A stretch of 38,834 nt of DNA from Clostridia bacterium (GCA_900768525.1 CAAGDF010000035.1:1-38834); one strand, 5' to 3'. Shown: positions 22,729-32,413, numbered from the stretch's first letter. Numbers and translations are program-made. The notes: generated by a model not told the origin, from the letters alone.

Positions 22729-24753
22729 ATGAACGAGGTAAATGTCAGACAACTGAATAATATTTATGCTACGTTCAGCGTTTGTTCGGATAAGTCGATT
22801 ACCGTTCGGGCGATACTGTTCGGAGCGATCGCGCACGGCAAAACGACTGTTTTGCACCCGCTGATTTGCGAAGATACGCTTGCCGCGGAAGATTGCGCCA
22901 AAAAGATGGGCGCGGTCGTTAAATACGACGGCGAAAAAATGATTATCGACGGCGCGGGCAAAATAGCGGACGGCAAGGAGTACGACTGCAAACGGAGCGG
23001 TACGGTATTAAGGCTGCTTTGCGGCATACTTGCGGGCGCGGGCGTAAATGCGATACTCACAGGCGACGATCAGTTAAAAAGTCGCCCTATAGGTCGGATA
23101 ATCGCACCTTTGACCGCTCGCGGGGCAGATATTTCTTCTTGTAACGTTAAACTTCCCATAGTTATAAAACCGTCAAAATTAAAAGATTTTACATACGAAA
23201 TGCCCATTGACAGCGCGCAGGTAAAAAGTTCGGTTATACTGTCGGGCGTGGTTGCGGGCGTTTCTACCGAAATCATAGAGAAAAATTACACGCGCGATCA
23301 TACCGAAAAAATGCTTTCGGCTATGGGCGCAAATATAGACGTGGACGGCAAAAATATAGCCGTTTCGCCCGCCGAATTGCACTCAACCGAATTTGACGTG
23401 CCCGGCGATCCGTCGGCAGCGGCTTTTTATCTTGCGATAGGTCTTTATAAAGGCTGTGTAAAGGTAAAATCTATCAATATTTCGCCAAAGCGGGCGGGGT
23501 ATTTGTACAAGCTGCTCGGTTGCGGCGCGGATATAACTTTTGAGAATAAAAGAATTGTTTGCGGCGAGCCTTGCGCCGACGTTACTGCAAAAAAAAGCAA
23601 TATTAAACATATAGAAATTTTCGATAACGAAATACCGTCAATAATAGACGAACTGCCCGTTATCGGACTTATAGGTGGGCTTTTTAACGGTGTAACCATT
23701 CACGGTGCGGGCGAACTCAAGGTAAAAGAAAGCGATCGCTTTTCGGGTATTATCGATATTTTATCGGCTGCGGGCGGCTTGGCAAAGGCAAGCGGCGACG
23801 ATATAATTATTAACGGCGGAATTGCTCCGCGGTGTTTCGAGTATTCTTCGGACGATCATCGGCTTACGATGACTGCGTTTGTCGCAATGTGTTGCGGTGC
23901 GGGCGGCAAGATTTTAAACGCCCTTAGCGTAAATAAATCTTTCCCGAATTTTTTCGAAAACTTTTACGAGTTCAACGCCGCATTGCTCGGCTCAAACGTA
24001 GAAAAATCGTTGTCGGGGCGTACGCATAATTTCTTTATAGAAAAGCTCGGAAAAATTAAAAACTACTCATACGAACTGTGTTCGGTGGATAGCGAAACGG
24101 CTGAGGAAATTATAAAAAAGTCCCGCTATAAGTCGATTAACGCCACAATTCCGTATAAAGAGCTTGTATTCGATAACGTTAAAACGCTGTCCGAAACGGC
24201 AAAACTCGCGCGTTCGGTTAACTTTGTTTTTGATAATAAAGGCTATTCTTCCGACGGCGTCGGGCTGATTTATTCGCTTCTTTTGCACGGGAAAAAGCCG
24301 CAGGGCGAAAAAGTTCTTGTTTGCGGAATCGGCGGCGCGGGGCGCAGTATTGCCGTCGCCCTCGCAAAATACAAAGCGGAGGTATATATTGTCAACCGCA
24401 CGGAACAAAAAATCGACGATTTTATAAATTACTACACGCAAAACTGCGAAAACGTCTGTCGACTGCGGAGATATAACGGCGAAAAGTGCGATATCGTAAT
24501 CAATGCGACCGCGTTGAAAGACGGTTTGCCCGTTGCCGCCGAGGTTATAGAACAAGCCGAGTTCGCGCTTGATATAAATTACGGCTCGGATACCGAATTT
24601 TTAAAAACCGCAAGGCAATCGGGTGTTGATAATGCCGACGGCGAGGAAATGCTCTTTGCTCAAAGCTATTTTGCCGACGCGTTAGTCAGCGGCGTTCGGC
24701 CTGAATTTGCCGAGTTTTCTAAATTGTATAAAGAACTTAAACAAGAAAAATAG
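22729..24753 (+). CDS. aroA-aroE: EPSP synthase - shikimate dehydrogenase fusion
   Basis: A 674-residue two-domain enzyme. Residues 1 to about 415 are 5-enolpyruvylshikimate-3-phosphate synthase: DKSITVR (K22, S23, R27), RSGTVLRLL, SAQVKSSVILSG, TRDHTEKML, PGDPSAAAFYL, DELPVIGLIGG and KVKESDRF. Residues about 430-674 are a shikimate dehydrogenase: NATIPYKE with the catalytic lysine, SVNFVF, SSDG in place of NTDG, and the NADP-binding GIGGAGRS. The normal hSxSP shikimate-binding start of AroE is poorly preserved at the junction. No stop codon or frameshift separates the halves. It would catalyse two non-consecutive steps, the third step (shikimate kinase) being encoded by aroK nearby. Confidence 0.92.
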   Translation: MNEVNVRQLNNIYATFSVCSDKSITVRAILFGAIAHGKTTVLHPLICEDTLAAEDCAKKMGAVVKYDGEKMIIDGAGKIADGKEYDCKRSGTVLRLLCGILAGAGVNAILTGDDQLKSRPIGRIIAPLTARGADISSCNVKLPIVIKPSKLKDFTYEMPIDSAQVKSSVILSGVVAGVSTEIIEKNYTRDHTEKMLSAMGANIDVDGKNIAVSPAELHSTEFDVPGDPSAAAFYLAIGLYKGCVKVKSINISPKRAGYLYKLLGCGADITFENKRIVCGEPCADVTAKKSNIKHIEIFDNEIPSIIDELPVIGLIGGLFNGVTIHGAGELKVKESDRFSGIIDILSAAGGLAKASGDDIIINGGIAPRCFEYSSDDHRLTMTAFVAMCCGAGGKILNALSVNKSFPNFFENFYEFNAALLGSNVEKSLSGRTHNFFIEKLGKIKNYSYELCSVDSETAEEIIKKSRYKSINATIPYKELVFDNVKTLSETAKLARSVNFVFDNKGYSSDGVGLIYSLLLHGKKPQGEKVLVCGIGGAGRSIAVALAKYKAEVYIVNRTEQKIDDFINYYTQNCENVCRLRRYNGEKCDIVINATALKDGLPVAAEVIEQAEFALDINYGSDTEFLKTARQSGVDNADGEEMLFAQSYFADALVSGVRPEFAEFSKLYKELKQEK

Positions 24754-24823
24754 CAATGCGATTGTGTTTTTTGCATTTTAACTTGTGTTTCAACACTTGT
24801 GATTGTATTTTTATAGGTGAAAA

Positions 24824-25240
24824 ATGAAATTAACCATTATTAACGGAGTAAATCTGAATATGCTCGGGCAGCGCGAACCGTCCGTTTACGGTACGAAAAC
24901 GCTTGCCGATATCGAAAACGATATCCGCGATTATTGCGCAAAAAAAGGCGTTGACTGCGAATTTTTTCAAAGCAATATAGAGGGCGAGATTTGCGAAATC
25001 ATACAAAAGTGCAAATCGGACGGAATTGTAATCAACGCGGGGGCTTACACGCATTACAGTATCGCCATCCGCGACGCCATAAAAGGCATAGGTTTGCCCA
25101 CGGTCGAGGTGCATATATCCAATATTTTCGCGCGCGAGGAGTTCAGGCAAAAAAGCGTTATCGCCGACGTGTGCTGCGGTACGGTAATAGGTTTCGGCGA
25201 AAAGGGCTATTTGCTTGCGATTGACAGTTTCTTGCTGTAA
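24824..25240 (+). CDS. aroQ: 3-dehydroquinate dehydratase, type II
   Basis: A 138-residue type II dehydroquinase (dodecamer in known members), converting 3-dehydroquinate to 3-dehydroshikimate. NGVNLNMLGQREPSVYG carries the active-site tyrosine and arginine region, INAGAYTHYSIAIRDAI and EVHISNIFAREEFR are the other conserved blocks. AGGTGA 4 nt upstream supports the ATG. Length is normal. It lies 70 nt after the aroA-aroE fusion and belongs to the same cluster. Confidence 0.97.
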   Translation: MKLTIINGVNLNMLGQREPSVYGTKTLADIENDIRDYCAKKGVDCEFFQSNIEGEICEIIQKCKSDGIVINAGAYTHYSIAIRDAIKGIGLPTVEVHISNIFAREEFRQKSVIADVCCGTVIGFGEKGYLLAIDSFLL

Positions 25241-25345
25241 ATTTTACGCGCGGACATTAAAATTTGTTCGGCGTTAAATTATACGCTTGCGGCACTGTTT
25301 CGCGTACGACAGGCATGGCAAAATCCTCTTAAAACACATACCCGA

Positions 25346-25362
25346 GCGGAGCGGCTCTCCGC
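25346..25362 (+). other. short hairpin before aroK
   Basis: GCGGAG (25346-25351) pairs with CTCCGC (25357-25362) around CGGCT, 12 nt before the aroK ATG, where a Shine-Dalgarno would be expected but is not seen. The left arm contains GGAG, so it could sequester a remote ribosome site. This is speculative. Confidence 0.3.
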
Positions 25363-25374
25363 AATAAAAGACTT

Positions 25375-25941
25375 ATGAACATTGTATTTATCGGAATGAG
25401 CGGCAGCGGAAAAAGCACCTTTGCAAAATACTGCGCGGATCTTCTGAATATGCCGATAATCGACCTCGACGGCGAGATTTGCCGAAAATACGGCGGCAGC
25501 ATTCCCGCTATATTCGCCGCGGGCGGAGAGAAACTTTTCCGCGAACTCGAGCTTAACGAAGCAATCGAAGCGGCTAATTCTTCGGGTGCGATAATAGCGA
25601 CGGGCGGCGGCACGGTTACGCAAAAAGATGCCATGCTTGCACTTAAAAAAAGCGGGCTTGTGGTGCATCTTAACTGCGATTTGCAAACGCTTGTGGATAG
25701 GCTTAGCGGAGCGAACGACGACAGACCGCTTTTAGAAACCGATTCTCTTGCCGAAACCTTGCAAAAAATGCTTGACGAGCGCGAGCGTTTATATTACGAA
25801 TATGCCGACGTCGTGCTTAACGAAACCGACGTGCTTAAAAGCAGGAATATAGAAAACGCGCCTCTCGGCGATCAGCTCGGCGCGCTGTATCTCGAACTTG
25901 TTTTAAAACTTGAAAAAAAGGTGTACGCAAAGTTTAAATAA
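25375..25941 (+). CDS. aroK: shikimate kinase
   Basis: A 188-residue P-loop kinase phosphorylating shikimate at O3. Walker A is GMSGSGKST (residues 7-15); DLDGEICRKYGGSIPAIF matches the DxD shikimate-binding block; GGGTVT is the conserved glycine loop; DDRPLL is the lid arginine region. Length is normal. It completes dehydroquinate-to-chorismate together with aroQ, the aroA-aroE fusion and aroC. No strong Shine-Dalgarno precedes the ATG. Confidence 0.95.
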   Translation: MNIVFIGMSGSGKSTFAKYCADLLNMPIIDLDGEICRKYGGSIPAIFAAGGEKLFRELELNEAIEAANSSGAIIATGGGTVTQKDAMLALKKSGLVVHLNCDLQTLVDRLSGANDDRPLLETDSLAETLQKMLDERERLYYEYADVVLNETDVLKSRNIENAPLGDQLGALYLELVLKLEKKVYAKFK

Positions 25942-25967
25942 ACCGTTAAACTGTTTTCGGAGAAGAA

Positions 25968-28655
25968 ATGATTGAATTAAAATCAATAACAAAGGTATAT
26001 CGCACAAAAAGCGGTATCGACGTAAATGCGCTTAACGGTATCTCCGTTGCGTTCAGAAAAAGCGAGTTTGTAAGCATACTCGGCCCGTCGGGGTGTGGCA
26101 AGACCACGCTGTTGAACGTGCTGGGCGGGCTTGACTCGTATACTTCGGGCGATCTGCAGATCGACGGAAAGTCCACTTCGTCTTTTACCGACGCCGATTG
26201 GGATGCGTACAGGAACAATCGTATAGGTTTCGTTTTTCAAAGCTATAACCTTATAATGCATTTATCGGTTTTGCAAAACGTGGAACTCGCGCTTACGTTA
26301 TCGGGCGTAGACAGTCTTACGCGCAAGCGTAAAGCTATGCTCGCGCTCGACCGCGTGGGGCTTGCAAACCATTTGCGCAAAAAGCCTGGCGAACTCTCGG
26401 GCGGCGAAATGCAGCGCGTTGCGATTGCCCGTGCGATTGTCAACGATCCCGACGTTATTCTTGCCGACGAGCCTACGGGTGCGCTTGACAGTAAAAATAG
26501 CGTTCAGGTAATGGATTTGCTTAAAGATATAGCCAAAGACAGGCTTGTTATTATGGTTACGCATAACGATTCGCTTGCCGCCTCGTACTCGACAAGGACG
26601 ATCAGATTGTTCGACGGCAAAATCGTTTCGGACAGTAATCCTTATAACCACGGGCAACAGGAAAAATCGGGCTATAAGTCCGAAAACGCACAAAAGGACA
26701 CTTCTTCCCAAAAGAAAAACGGACATAAATCGGCGAACGCAAACAAGAAAAATTCAACTAAAAAAAGCGGAGAAAATAAAACCGACAATAAAAAAACGTC
26801 GATGAAATTCGGCGTTGCGCTTTCCTTAAGTTTCCGCAATTTGCTTACGAAAAAAGCGCGTACGTTGCTTACGTCGGTCGCCGCATCGATCGGCATAGTG
26901 GGGCTTGCGTTGGTGCTTGCGCTCTTCAACGGGCTTAACGTTTTCTTGCAAAAAGTGCAGTACGATACGTTGTCGTCCTATCCGATGACGGTTACGACAA
27001 GCACTACCACCGATTACGAAGAATATATTTCGGTAATAACCGACAGCTCGAATTACATTTCCGACCCCAACATGAAAAACAAAATTTTCGTAAGCCACCT
27101 TATGACGCGGCTGCGCGAAGCGACCATAAGAAATAAGATTACGAAAGAATACGTCGATTACGTCAAAAATGCTCCGACGGAATATTTGCGAGATATCGGC
27201 TATTATTACGGCACGGGCATGAACGTTTACAAGAAAATCGTTTCGTTCGACCTCAGCGGGTTCAATGTGGACAGCGCGATCGTGCCGAAGAGCATAAACA
27301 TAGAAAACGTCAAGGTGTCCGTCGCAAGTTATTTCAAGCAGCTTGTGGGCGATAAAGATTTCGTGCTCAGCCAGTACGATCTTGTTGCGGGCAAGTATCC
27401 CGAAAACAAGGACGAACTCGTTCTCGTGCTCGATAAAAACAATCGCATTTCGGACGCTATGCTTACGGCGTTTTTAATGGACGTCAATGCAACACGAAAG
27501 GACGAAAACGGTAAATATATAGTAGACTCTTACGAATACGAAGATTTTTTAGGCAAGTACGACGAGTACGGCAAGTGGCAGGAAAGCAAATACGGCGTTT
27601 TCACCCTTGCGCTGAATGACGGATTGTACGGCACGTCAACGAAAAATCTTGATACCGATTATTACAAAAAACTTGAAGAAAGTTACGAAAAGCAGCTTAA
27701 ATGGTTGCACCCCGGGCAGTTGGAACAGTTCAAAAAGGCGATTTCGTCGCTCGGGGTAACCGTTCCCAAATGTTACGCGGGCGGTACAGGCTCGGGCAAA
27801 ACGTTGGAACTTAAAATCGTCGGCATTTTGCGCCTTAACGAAAATACGACCACGGGTTCTATGAGCGCGTACCCCATTGGGTATACGTCGGCGTTGACCG
27901 AGTATATCAACGAGCAAAACGCAAATTCGACAGTGGTTAAAGCGCAACTTAGCGAGATTGAAAAAGTAAACGTCTCTGCCGGTGTAAAAGGGCGCAGGGT
28001 AACGGCTGCTCCCGACGCGTCCAATGCATATATAGACAGCGAGCCTGCCGCGCTCAATCAGCTGAAAGCACTCGGGTATGCCGAATTGCCCACGAAAATA
28101 GAATTTTATGCGACCGATTTTGAAAGCAAGCTCAAGCTTAAACAGTACCTTGCGGAATATAATAACCTCAACGGAGTAACGGCGGAGAACCGAATCAACG
28201 TGACAGATATCACAAGCACGATTTTTTCCGTGCTTAAAACGTTTATAGATACGATAACGGGCATTTTGCTTGCGCTTACGGCGATTTCGCTTTTGGTTGC
28301 GGCAATAATGATAGCGGTCATAACGTACGTTTCGGTAATCGAACGCACGCGGGAAATCGGCGTTTTGCGCTCTATCGGCGCAAGAAAGTTCGACGTTACT
28401 TTAGTTTTCAACGCCGAAACTATAATAATAGGTCTGTTTTCGGGATTAATCGGCGTGTTTGTCGCGGCTGTTTTACAATTTCCGCTCAATGCGATTTTGT
28501 ATAGCTTTACGGGGATAAGTTCTCTTGCCGTATTGTCGCCGTTGCATGCGTTGATTTTGGTGTGCGTCAGCATACTCGTAACGCTGATTGCGGGTATGAT
28601 CCCTGCGGTTATGGCTGCGCGCCGCGATCCCGTTAAAGCACTCAGATCGGAATAA
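25968..28655 (+). CDS. MacB-like ABC transporter, ATPase-permease fusion
   Basis: An 895-residue fusion of an ABC ATPase and an FtsX/MacB-type permease. The ATPase (1 to about 220) has Walker [10 protein letters not shown], signature [14 protein letters not shown], Walker [13 protein letters not shown] and VTHND. A lysine/serine/asparagine-rich linker follows at about 227-277. One membrane helix lies at about 298-324, then a large extracytoplasmic domain of some 430 residues, then three helices from about 757 with the [19 protein letters not shown] motif typical of FtsX permeases. MacB-type systems use mechanotransmission to move peptides, lipoproteins or antibiotics rather than import. GGAG precedes the ATG, 26 nt after aroK. 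Substrate unknown. Confidence 0.9.
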   Translation: MIELKSITKVYRTKSGIDVNALNGISVAFRKSEFVSILGPSGCGKTTLLNVLGGLDSYTSGDLQIDGKSTSSFTDADWDAYRNNRIGFVFQSYNLIMHLSVLQNVELALTLSGVDSLTRKRKAMLALDRVGLANHLRKKPGELSGGEMQRVAIARAIVNDPDVILADEPTGALDSKNSVQVMDLLKDIAKDRLVIMVTHNDSLAASYSTRTIRLFDGKIVSDSNPYNHGQQEKSGYKSENAQKDTSSQKKNGHKSANANKKNSTKKSGENKTDNKKTSMKFGVALSLSFRNLLTKKARTLLTSVAASIGIVGLALVLALFNGLNVFLQKVQYDTLSSYPMTVTTSTTTDYEEYISVITDSSNYISDPNMKNKIFVSHLMTRLREATIRNKITKEYVDYVKNAPTEYLRDIGYYYGTGMNVYKKIVSFDLSGFNVDSAIVPKSINIENVKVSVASYFKQLVGDKDFVLSQYDLVAGKYPENKDELVLVLDKNNRISDAMLTAFLMDVNATRKDENGKYIVDSYEYEDFLGKYDEYGKWQESKYGVFTLALNDGLYGTSTKNLDTDYYKKLEESYEKQLKWLHPGQLEQFKKAISSLGVTVPKCYAGGTGSGKTLELKIVGILRLNENTTTGSMSAYPIGYTSALTEYINEQNANSTVVKAQLSEIEKVNVSAGVKGRRVTAAPDASNAYIDSEPAALNQLKALGYAELPTKIEFYATDFESKLKLKQYLAEYNNLNGVTAENRINVTDITSTIFSVLKTFIDTITGILLALTAISLLVAAIMIAVITYVSVIERTREIGVLRSIGARKFDVTLVFNAETIIIGLFSGLIGVFVAAVLQFPLNAILYSFTGISSLAVLSPLHALILVCVSILVTLIAGMIPAVMAARRDPVKALRSE

Positions 28656-28778
28656 TTTATAAAAGTAAACGATTTGCAAGAGCATCCGCGAGGCAAGGCA
28701 CGCCGTGTACTACTATATCGAAGAGTAAGATTGTGATTGTCGGCATGTTTTGGCGACAGCAGAAAATACGGAGTAAAA

Positions 28779-29609
28779 ATGCAAGCGATTAAATTCGACA
28801 ACGTGAGTTTTTCATACAACGACGGAGCAAAAGTTGTGGACGGACTCTCCCTTGAGGTTGAAAAGGGGGAGTTTGTTGCCGTTGTAGGAAGAAACGGAAG
28901 CGGCAAGAGTACCGCCGCTAAACTTATAAACGGACTGCTTACGCCCGACGAAGGTAAAGTGTACGTAAACGGAATCGATACGTCCGCCACAAACGATATT
29001 TTTGCCGTGCGCTCCACCGTGGGCATGGTCTTTCAAAACCCCGATAACCAGATGGTTGCGACCATCGTTGAGGACGACGTGGCGTTCGGCCCTGAAAATC
29101 TCGGCGTCGAGCGCGAGGAAATCGGCAGGCGCATAGACTTTGCGCTGGGCGTTACCGGTATAGAAAAATTCAGAGATAAACCGTCCGCTGAACTCTCGGG
29201 CGGGCAAAAACAGCGCGTGGCGATAGCCGGCGTGCTCGCGGTCAAACCGCAAATTCTTATTCTCGACGAGGCTACCTCCATGCTCGATCCGCTCGGGCGC
29301 AAAGAGGTCAATGAGGTTATAAGAAAACTCAATAAAGACGGCATGACGGTCGTGACTGTTACGCACTACATGGAAGAGGCGGTCGACGCCGACAGGGTAA
29401 TCGTGTTCGACGGCGGCAAAGTGGCTTTTTCGGGTACGCCGAAAGAGGTGTTTTCAAGGGAAAAAGACCTTGAGGCTTGCGGGCTGTGCTTGCCGCGCGC
29501 GACCTATATTTTTAACAGGCTGAAAGAGCGCGGCGTAATTAGCGGCGACGTAGTTTTAACGGGCGAAGAACTTGAGGTGAGATTATGCGAATCGTATCTG
29601 AAGGGTTGA
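28779..29609 (+). CDS. ecfA1: ECF transporter ATPase EcfA1
   Basis: A 276-residue ATPase of the energy-coupling factor module for vitamin or metal import. Walker A VGRNGSGKST, Q-loop FQNPDNQ, signature LSGGQKQRVAIAGVLA and Walker B ILILDEATSMLDP are intact. The ATG at 28779 is preferred because GGAG lies 5 nt upstream (28770-28773); the frame is open to 28737. It overlaps ecfA2 by 25 nt, showing translational coupling. Confidence 0.94.
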   Translation: MQAIKFDNVSFSYNDGAKVVDGLSLEVEKGEFVAVVGRNGSGKSTAAKLINGLLTPDEGKVYVNGIDTSATNDIFAVRSTVGMVFQNPDNQMVATIVEDDVAFGPENLGVEREEIGRRIDFALGVTGIEKFRDKPSAELSGGQKQRVAIAGVLAVKPQILILDEATSMLDPLGRKEVNEVIRKLNKDGMTVVTVTHYMEEAVDADRVIVFDGGKVAFSGTPKEVFSREKDLEACGLCLPRATYIFNRLKERGVISGDVVLTGEELEVRLCESYLKG

Positions 29610-30445
29610 GTTTTTCTTACGATCCCAAGTCGAAACACAAGATTTACGCGCTCGACTGCTTGAATCTTACCATAGAAGAGGGCGAGTTTTTCGGCATAAT
29701 AGGGCAAACGGGCAGCGGAAAATCCACTTTTATTCAGCACTTAAACGCGCTTATTCCATTACAGGAAGGCAAACTTTTCGTGGGTGATTTCGATCTTTCG
29801 CCCAAGCAAAAGGGGTATAAAAAACAGCTCGGCAAGTTAAGAAGTCGCGTGGGTATGGTCTTTCAGTACCCCGAATATCAGCTTTTTGCCGAAAGCGTGT
29901 TCAAAGACGTGGCGTTCGGCGTGAATAACTTTTTCCCCGATCTCTCGGCAGAACAGGTGGAAGAAAAGGTCAAAAACGCAATTACTGCCGTAGGACTTGA
30001 CTATGCCGACGTAAAAAATCGTTCGCCGTTCGATTTATCGGGCGGACAAAAACGCCGAGTGGCTATTGCAGGCGTGCTTGCAACCGAACCCGACGTGCTT
30101 GTGCTCGATGAACCCGTTGCGGGGCTCGATCCGCTCGGCAAACGTACGCTTATGGCACTTTTGCACTCGATCGCGCGCCCCGACAGGACGATAATAATCG
30201 TTTCGCACGATATGGACGAGGTGTGCGAAAACTGCACAAAAATTGCCGTTTTCGAGGATGGTAAAATAAAAACCAGCGGAAAACCCGAAGAGGTTTTCTC
30301 GTCCTCGGCTCCGCATTTCAGGCTCGAATTGCCGCTTGCCGCAAGGATTAAAAACGCACTTGCAAAGGTCGGTTGCAAACTCGATTGCAAACTCGATACT
30401 GAAGATTTAATCGACGAAATAGAAAGAAAATTCAAATGTCGTTAA
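29585..30445 (+). CDS. ecfA2: ECF transporter ATPase EcfA2
   Basis: A 286-residue second ATPase of the ECF module, pairing with EcfA1 under EcfT. Walker A IGQTGSGKST, FQYPEYQLF (Q-loop), signature LSGGQKRRVAIAGVLA and VLVLDEPVAGLDP are present. GAGGTGAG in the end of ecfA1 serves as its ribosome site. A 75-nt gap with one copy of the dispersed 14-base motif separates it from ecfT. Confidence 0.95.
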   Translation: MRIVSEGLSFSYDPKSKHKIYALDCLNLTIEEGEFFGIIGQTGSGKSTFIQHLNALIPLQEGKLFVGDFDLSPKQKGYKKQLGKLRSRVGMVFQYPEYQLFAESVFKDVAFGVNNFFPDLSAEQVEEKVKNAITAVGLDYADVKNRSPFDLSGGQKRRVAIAGVLATEPDVLVLDEPVAGLDPLGKRTLMALLHSIARPDRTIIIVSHDMDEVCENCTKIAVFEDGKIKTSGKPEEVFSSSAPHFRLELPLAARIKNALAKVGCKLDCKLDTEDLIDEIERKFKCR

Positions 30446-30472
30446 AGGTCGAATTTAATGTCGAAAGTGTTG

Positions 30473-30486
30473 ATAATCGACCTATA
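30473..30486 (-). repeat. dispersed 14-base motif, copy 3
   Basis: Same motif on the minus strand between ecfA2 and ecfT. Copies 4 and 5 lie inside the 27-nt direct repeats at 32109-32135 and 32414-32440. Confidence 0.8.
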
Positions 30487-30520
30487 GCCATATATTTTAC
30501 TGATTTAAACATTAAAAAAG

Positions 30521-31342
30521 ATGCTAAAAGACTTATCTTTCGGGCAGTATTATAAAACGAAATCTTTTGTACATTCAATGGATTCTCGTGTAAAACTGCT
30601 CTTGTTAATTGCATATCTCGTGGCGGTGTTTCTCGTAAAGAATTTTTACGGGTTTATTGCCGTGGGCGTGTTTCTGGCGGTAACCGTAATAATGTCGCAT
30701 GTGCCGATCGTCAAAATACTAAAAAGCCTTAAGGGCATAATGTTTCTTATTTTATTCACGGTGCTTCTGAATATTTTGTTTTTCGGCTCGGCGGAGGGCA
30801 CGGAGGTGTGGAGAATAGGCAAACTCGTCATAACCGACCGCGCGCTGTACTACTCGGCATTCATGGCGTTAAGGCTTATTTTGCTTGTTTTCGGCAGTTC
30901 GATTCTTACGCTCACGACCACGCCCGTGGAACTCACCGACGGCATCGAAAGCCTGCTTTTTCCGCTGAAACTCGTTAAATTCCCCGTGCACGAACTTGCG
31001 CTCATTATGAGTATCGCATTGCGGTTCATTCCGACCATTGCGGAGGAAACCGAGCGCGTTATCAATGCTCAAAAAGCGCGCGGCGGCAATTTCGATACGG
31101 GCGGACCGATAGCCAAAGTCAAAGCGATGATTCCCGTGCTGATTCCACTGCTCGTCGGCTCGTTCAGGCGTGCGGAAGAACTCGGCGACGCTATGGACGC
31201 AAGGTGTTATAACGGCAGTAAAAACAGAACTCGTTATAAAAAAATGAAACTTTCCTTCCGCGATCCGATCGCCGTCGTATTTTTGGGGCTTACGTTCGCC
31301 GCGGTGCTTATTTTAAACGCAAAATTAGGTTCGATATTATGA
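30521..31342 (+). CDS. ecfT: ECF transporter transmembrane protein EcfT
   Basis: A 273-residue membrane scaffold joining the two ECF ATPases to exchangeable S components. The N-terminal HSMDSRVKLLLL is typical, followed by several hydrophobic helices. The coupling-helix motifs appear as ARG (AQKARGGNFD) and ARC (DAMDARCYNG). No Shine-Dalgarno is visible before the ATG. Its stop overlaps the truA start as ATGA. No S component is encoded here, so the module probably serves S proteins encoded elsewhere. Confidence 0.93.
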   Translation: MLKDLSFGQYYKTKSFVHSMDSRVKLLLLIAYLVAVFLVKNFYGFIAVGVFLAVTVIMSHVPIVKILKSLKGIMFLILFTVLLNILFFGSAEGTEVWRIGKLVITDRALYYSAFMALRLILLVFGSSILTLTTTPVELTDGIESLLFPLKLVKFPVHELALIMSIALRFIPTIAEETERVINAQKARGGNFDTGGPIAKVKAMIPVLIPLLVGSFRRAEELGDAMDARCYNGSKNRTRYKKMKLSFRDPIAVVFLGLTFAAVLILNAKLGSIL

Positions 31343-32103
31343 GGGTAGTACTGATTTTACAATATCACGGCAAGGATTTTTGCGGCTGGCAAATTCAACC
31401 GGGGCTGCGTTCGGTGCAGCAAACGGTGGAAGAAGCCGTAGAAAAACTCACCGGCAAAAGAAGTTCGGTGATCGCCAGCGGCAGAACGGACAGCGGTGTT
31501 CACGCCCTTTGTCAGGTTGCGCATTTCGATACCGATTTTGCAAGTATTCCTGCCGAAAAATACAGTTTTGCATTGAATATCATACTCCCGCCCGACGTGA
31601 AAGTGCTTAAAAGTTTTATGGCTCCTCCCGATTTCCACGCGCGCTATTCGGCAAAGAAAAAAACTTACAGATACTCGTTTTACGTTGCCGATTGTACTTT
31701 GCCTTTGTATGACGACAGGGCGCTGCAGATTTATAAAACCGACGTGGAAAAAATGCGCCGGGCGGCAAAATATATCGTCGGCGAGCACGATTTCAGGTGC
31801 TTTCTCGCCGCTGACAGCGACGTCGAATCCACCGTCCGCACGGTTTATTCCTGCGACGTCGAGGCTCACGGGCGTTTTATCGACGTAACCGTTTGCGGCA
31901 ACGGTTTTTTATACAACATGGTAAGAACCATTGCGGGCACGCTGTATTTTGCGGGTATCGGCAAGTTCGAGCCCGATTACGTCAAAACCATTATCGAAAA
32001 CAGAGACAGAGAACTCGCAGGCAAAACCCTCGCCGCAAAAGGCTTGTGTCTTGTCGGAGTGGAGTATAAGGAGTTCAACGCCGCCGATTTCTTTAAGGGG
32101 TAA
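31339..32103 (+). CDS. truA: tRNA pseudouridine synthase A
   Basis: A 254-residue TruA that isomerises uridines 38-40 in the tRNA anticodon stem. The motif SGRTDSGVHAL contains the catalytic aspartate D51; FHARYSAKKKTYRY and NGFLYNMVRTIAGTL are further conserved blocks. Length is normal. It starts on the 4-nt ATGA overlap with ecfT, a common arrangement in Bacillota. Confidence 0.97.
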   Translation: MRVVLILQYHGKDFCGWQIQPGLRSVQQTVEEAVEKLTGKRSSVIASGRTDSGVHALCQVAHFDTDFASIPAEKYSFALNIILPPDVKVLKSFMAPPDFHARYSAKKKTYRYSFYVADCTLPLYDDRALQIYKTDVEKMRRAAKYIVGEHDFRCFLAADSDVESTVRTVYSCDVEAHGRFIDVTVCGNGFLYNMVRTIAGTLYFAGIGKFEPDYVKTIIENRDRELAGKTLAAKGLCLVGVEYKEFNAADFFKG

Positions 32104-32108
32104 AAGTG

Positions 32109-32135
32109 CGCCTATAGGTCGATTATTGTGGGTTA
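32109..32135 (+). repeat. 27-nt direct repeat, left copy
   Basis: It begins CGCCTATAGGTCGATTATTG and ends GGGTTA. It matches 32414-32440 at 26 of 27 positions and contains the dispersed motif at 32113-32126. Confidence 0.85.
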
Positions 32136-32145
32136 GTAAATACGA

Positions 32146-32370
32146 GGCTTCCCCTTCGGGGAAGCTGTCGCGTAGCGACTGAAGAGGATAAGAAAGATTT
32201 TTTTATTGACAAAATAATGTTTTAATCCTCTCTATAATGTTTTAATCCTCTCTCGTCTTTTACTCGCTTCACTCGTAAAATCCACTTCGCCTGCGCGGCG
32301 GACGCGCCCTCTCTGTCAGCCTTTGGCTGACATCTCTCCCAATTCAATGGGAGAGTTTGCCCCGAAGGGG
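32146..32370. mobile_element. MITE-like hairpin element (non-coding)
   Basis: Ends are imperfect inverted repeats: GGCTTCCCCTTCGGGG at the left and CCCCGAAGGGG followed by AAAGC at the right. Inside are hairpins GCTTCCCC/GGGGAAGC (32147-32165), GTCGC/GCGAC (32167-32179), TGTCAGCC/GGCTGACA (32314-32332) and CTCTCCCA/TGGGAGAG (32334-32355). It encodes nothing. It resembles the non-autonomous hairpin repeats scattered between genes in many gut Clostridia, by recollection of general appearance only. Confidence 0.6.
32214..32253 (+). repeat. 20-nt perfect tandem duplication
   Basis: The unit ATAATGTTTTAATCCTCTCT occurs at 32214-32233 and again at 32234-32253 inside the hairpin-rich element. Confidence 0.9.
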
Positions 32371-32413
32371 AAAGCTTTCAACTCAAATTTTGTTTTGTTT
32401 TTTGCAAAATCCT

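Noticed and set aside
28106..29026. 306-codon minus-strand frame over the ABC transporter and ecfA1
   Set aside because: It covers conserved parts of two real genes on the other strand and is low in recognisable structure.
32206..32238. TTGACA and TATAAT in the repeat tract after truA
   Set aside because: The spacer is 21 nt, too long for a sigma-A promoter, and the TATAAT is created by the junction of the tandem duplication.
32147..32370. Possible CRISPR array in the hairpin-rich tract
   Set aside because: No regularly spaced direct repeats and no cas genes; the repeats are hairpins, one tandem pair and two distant direct copies.
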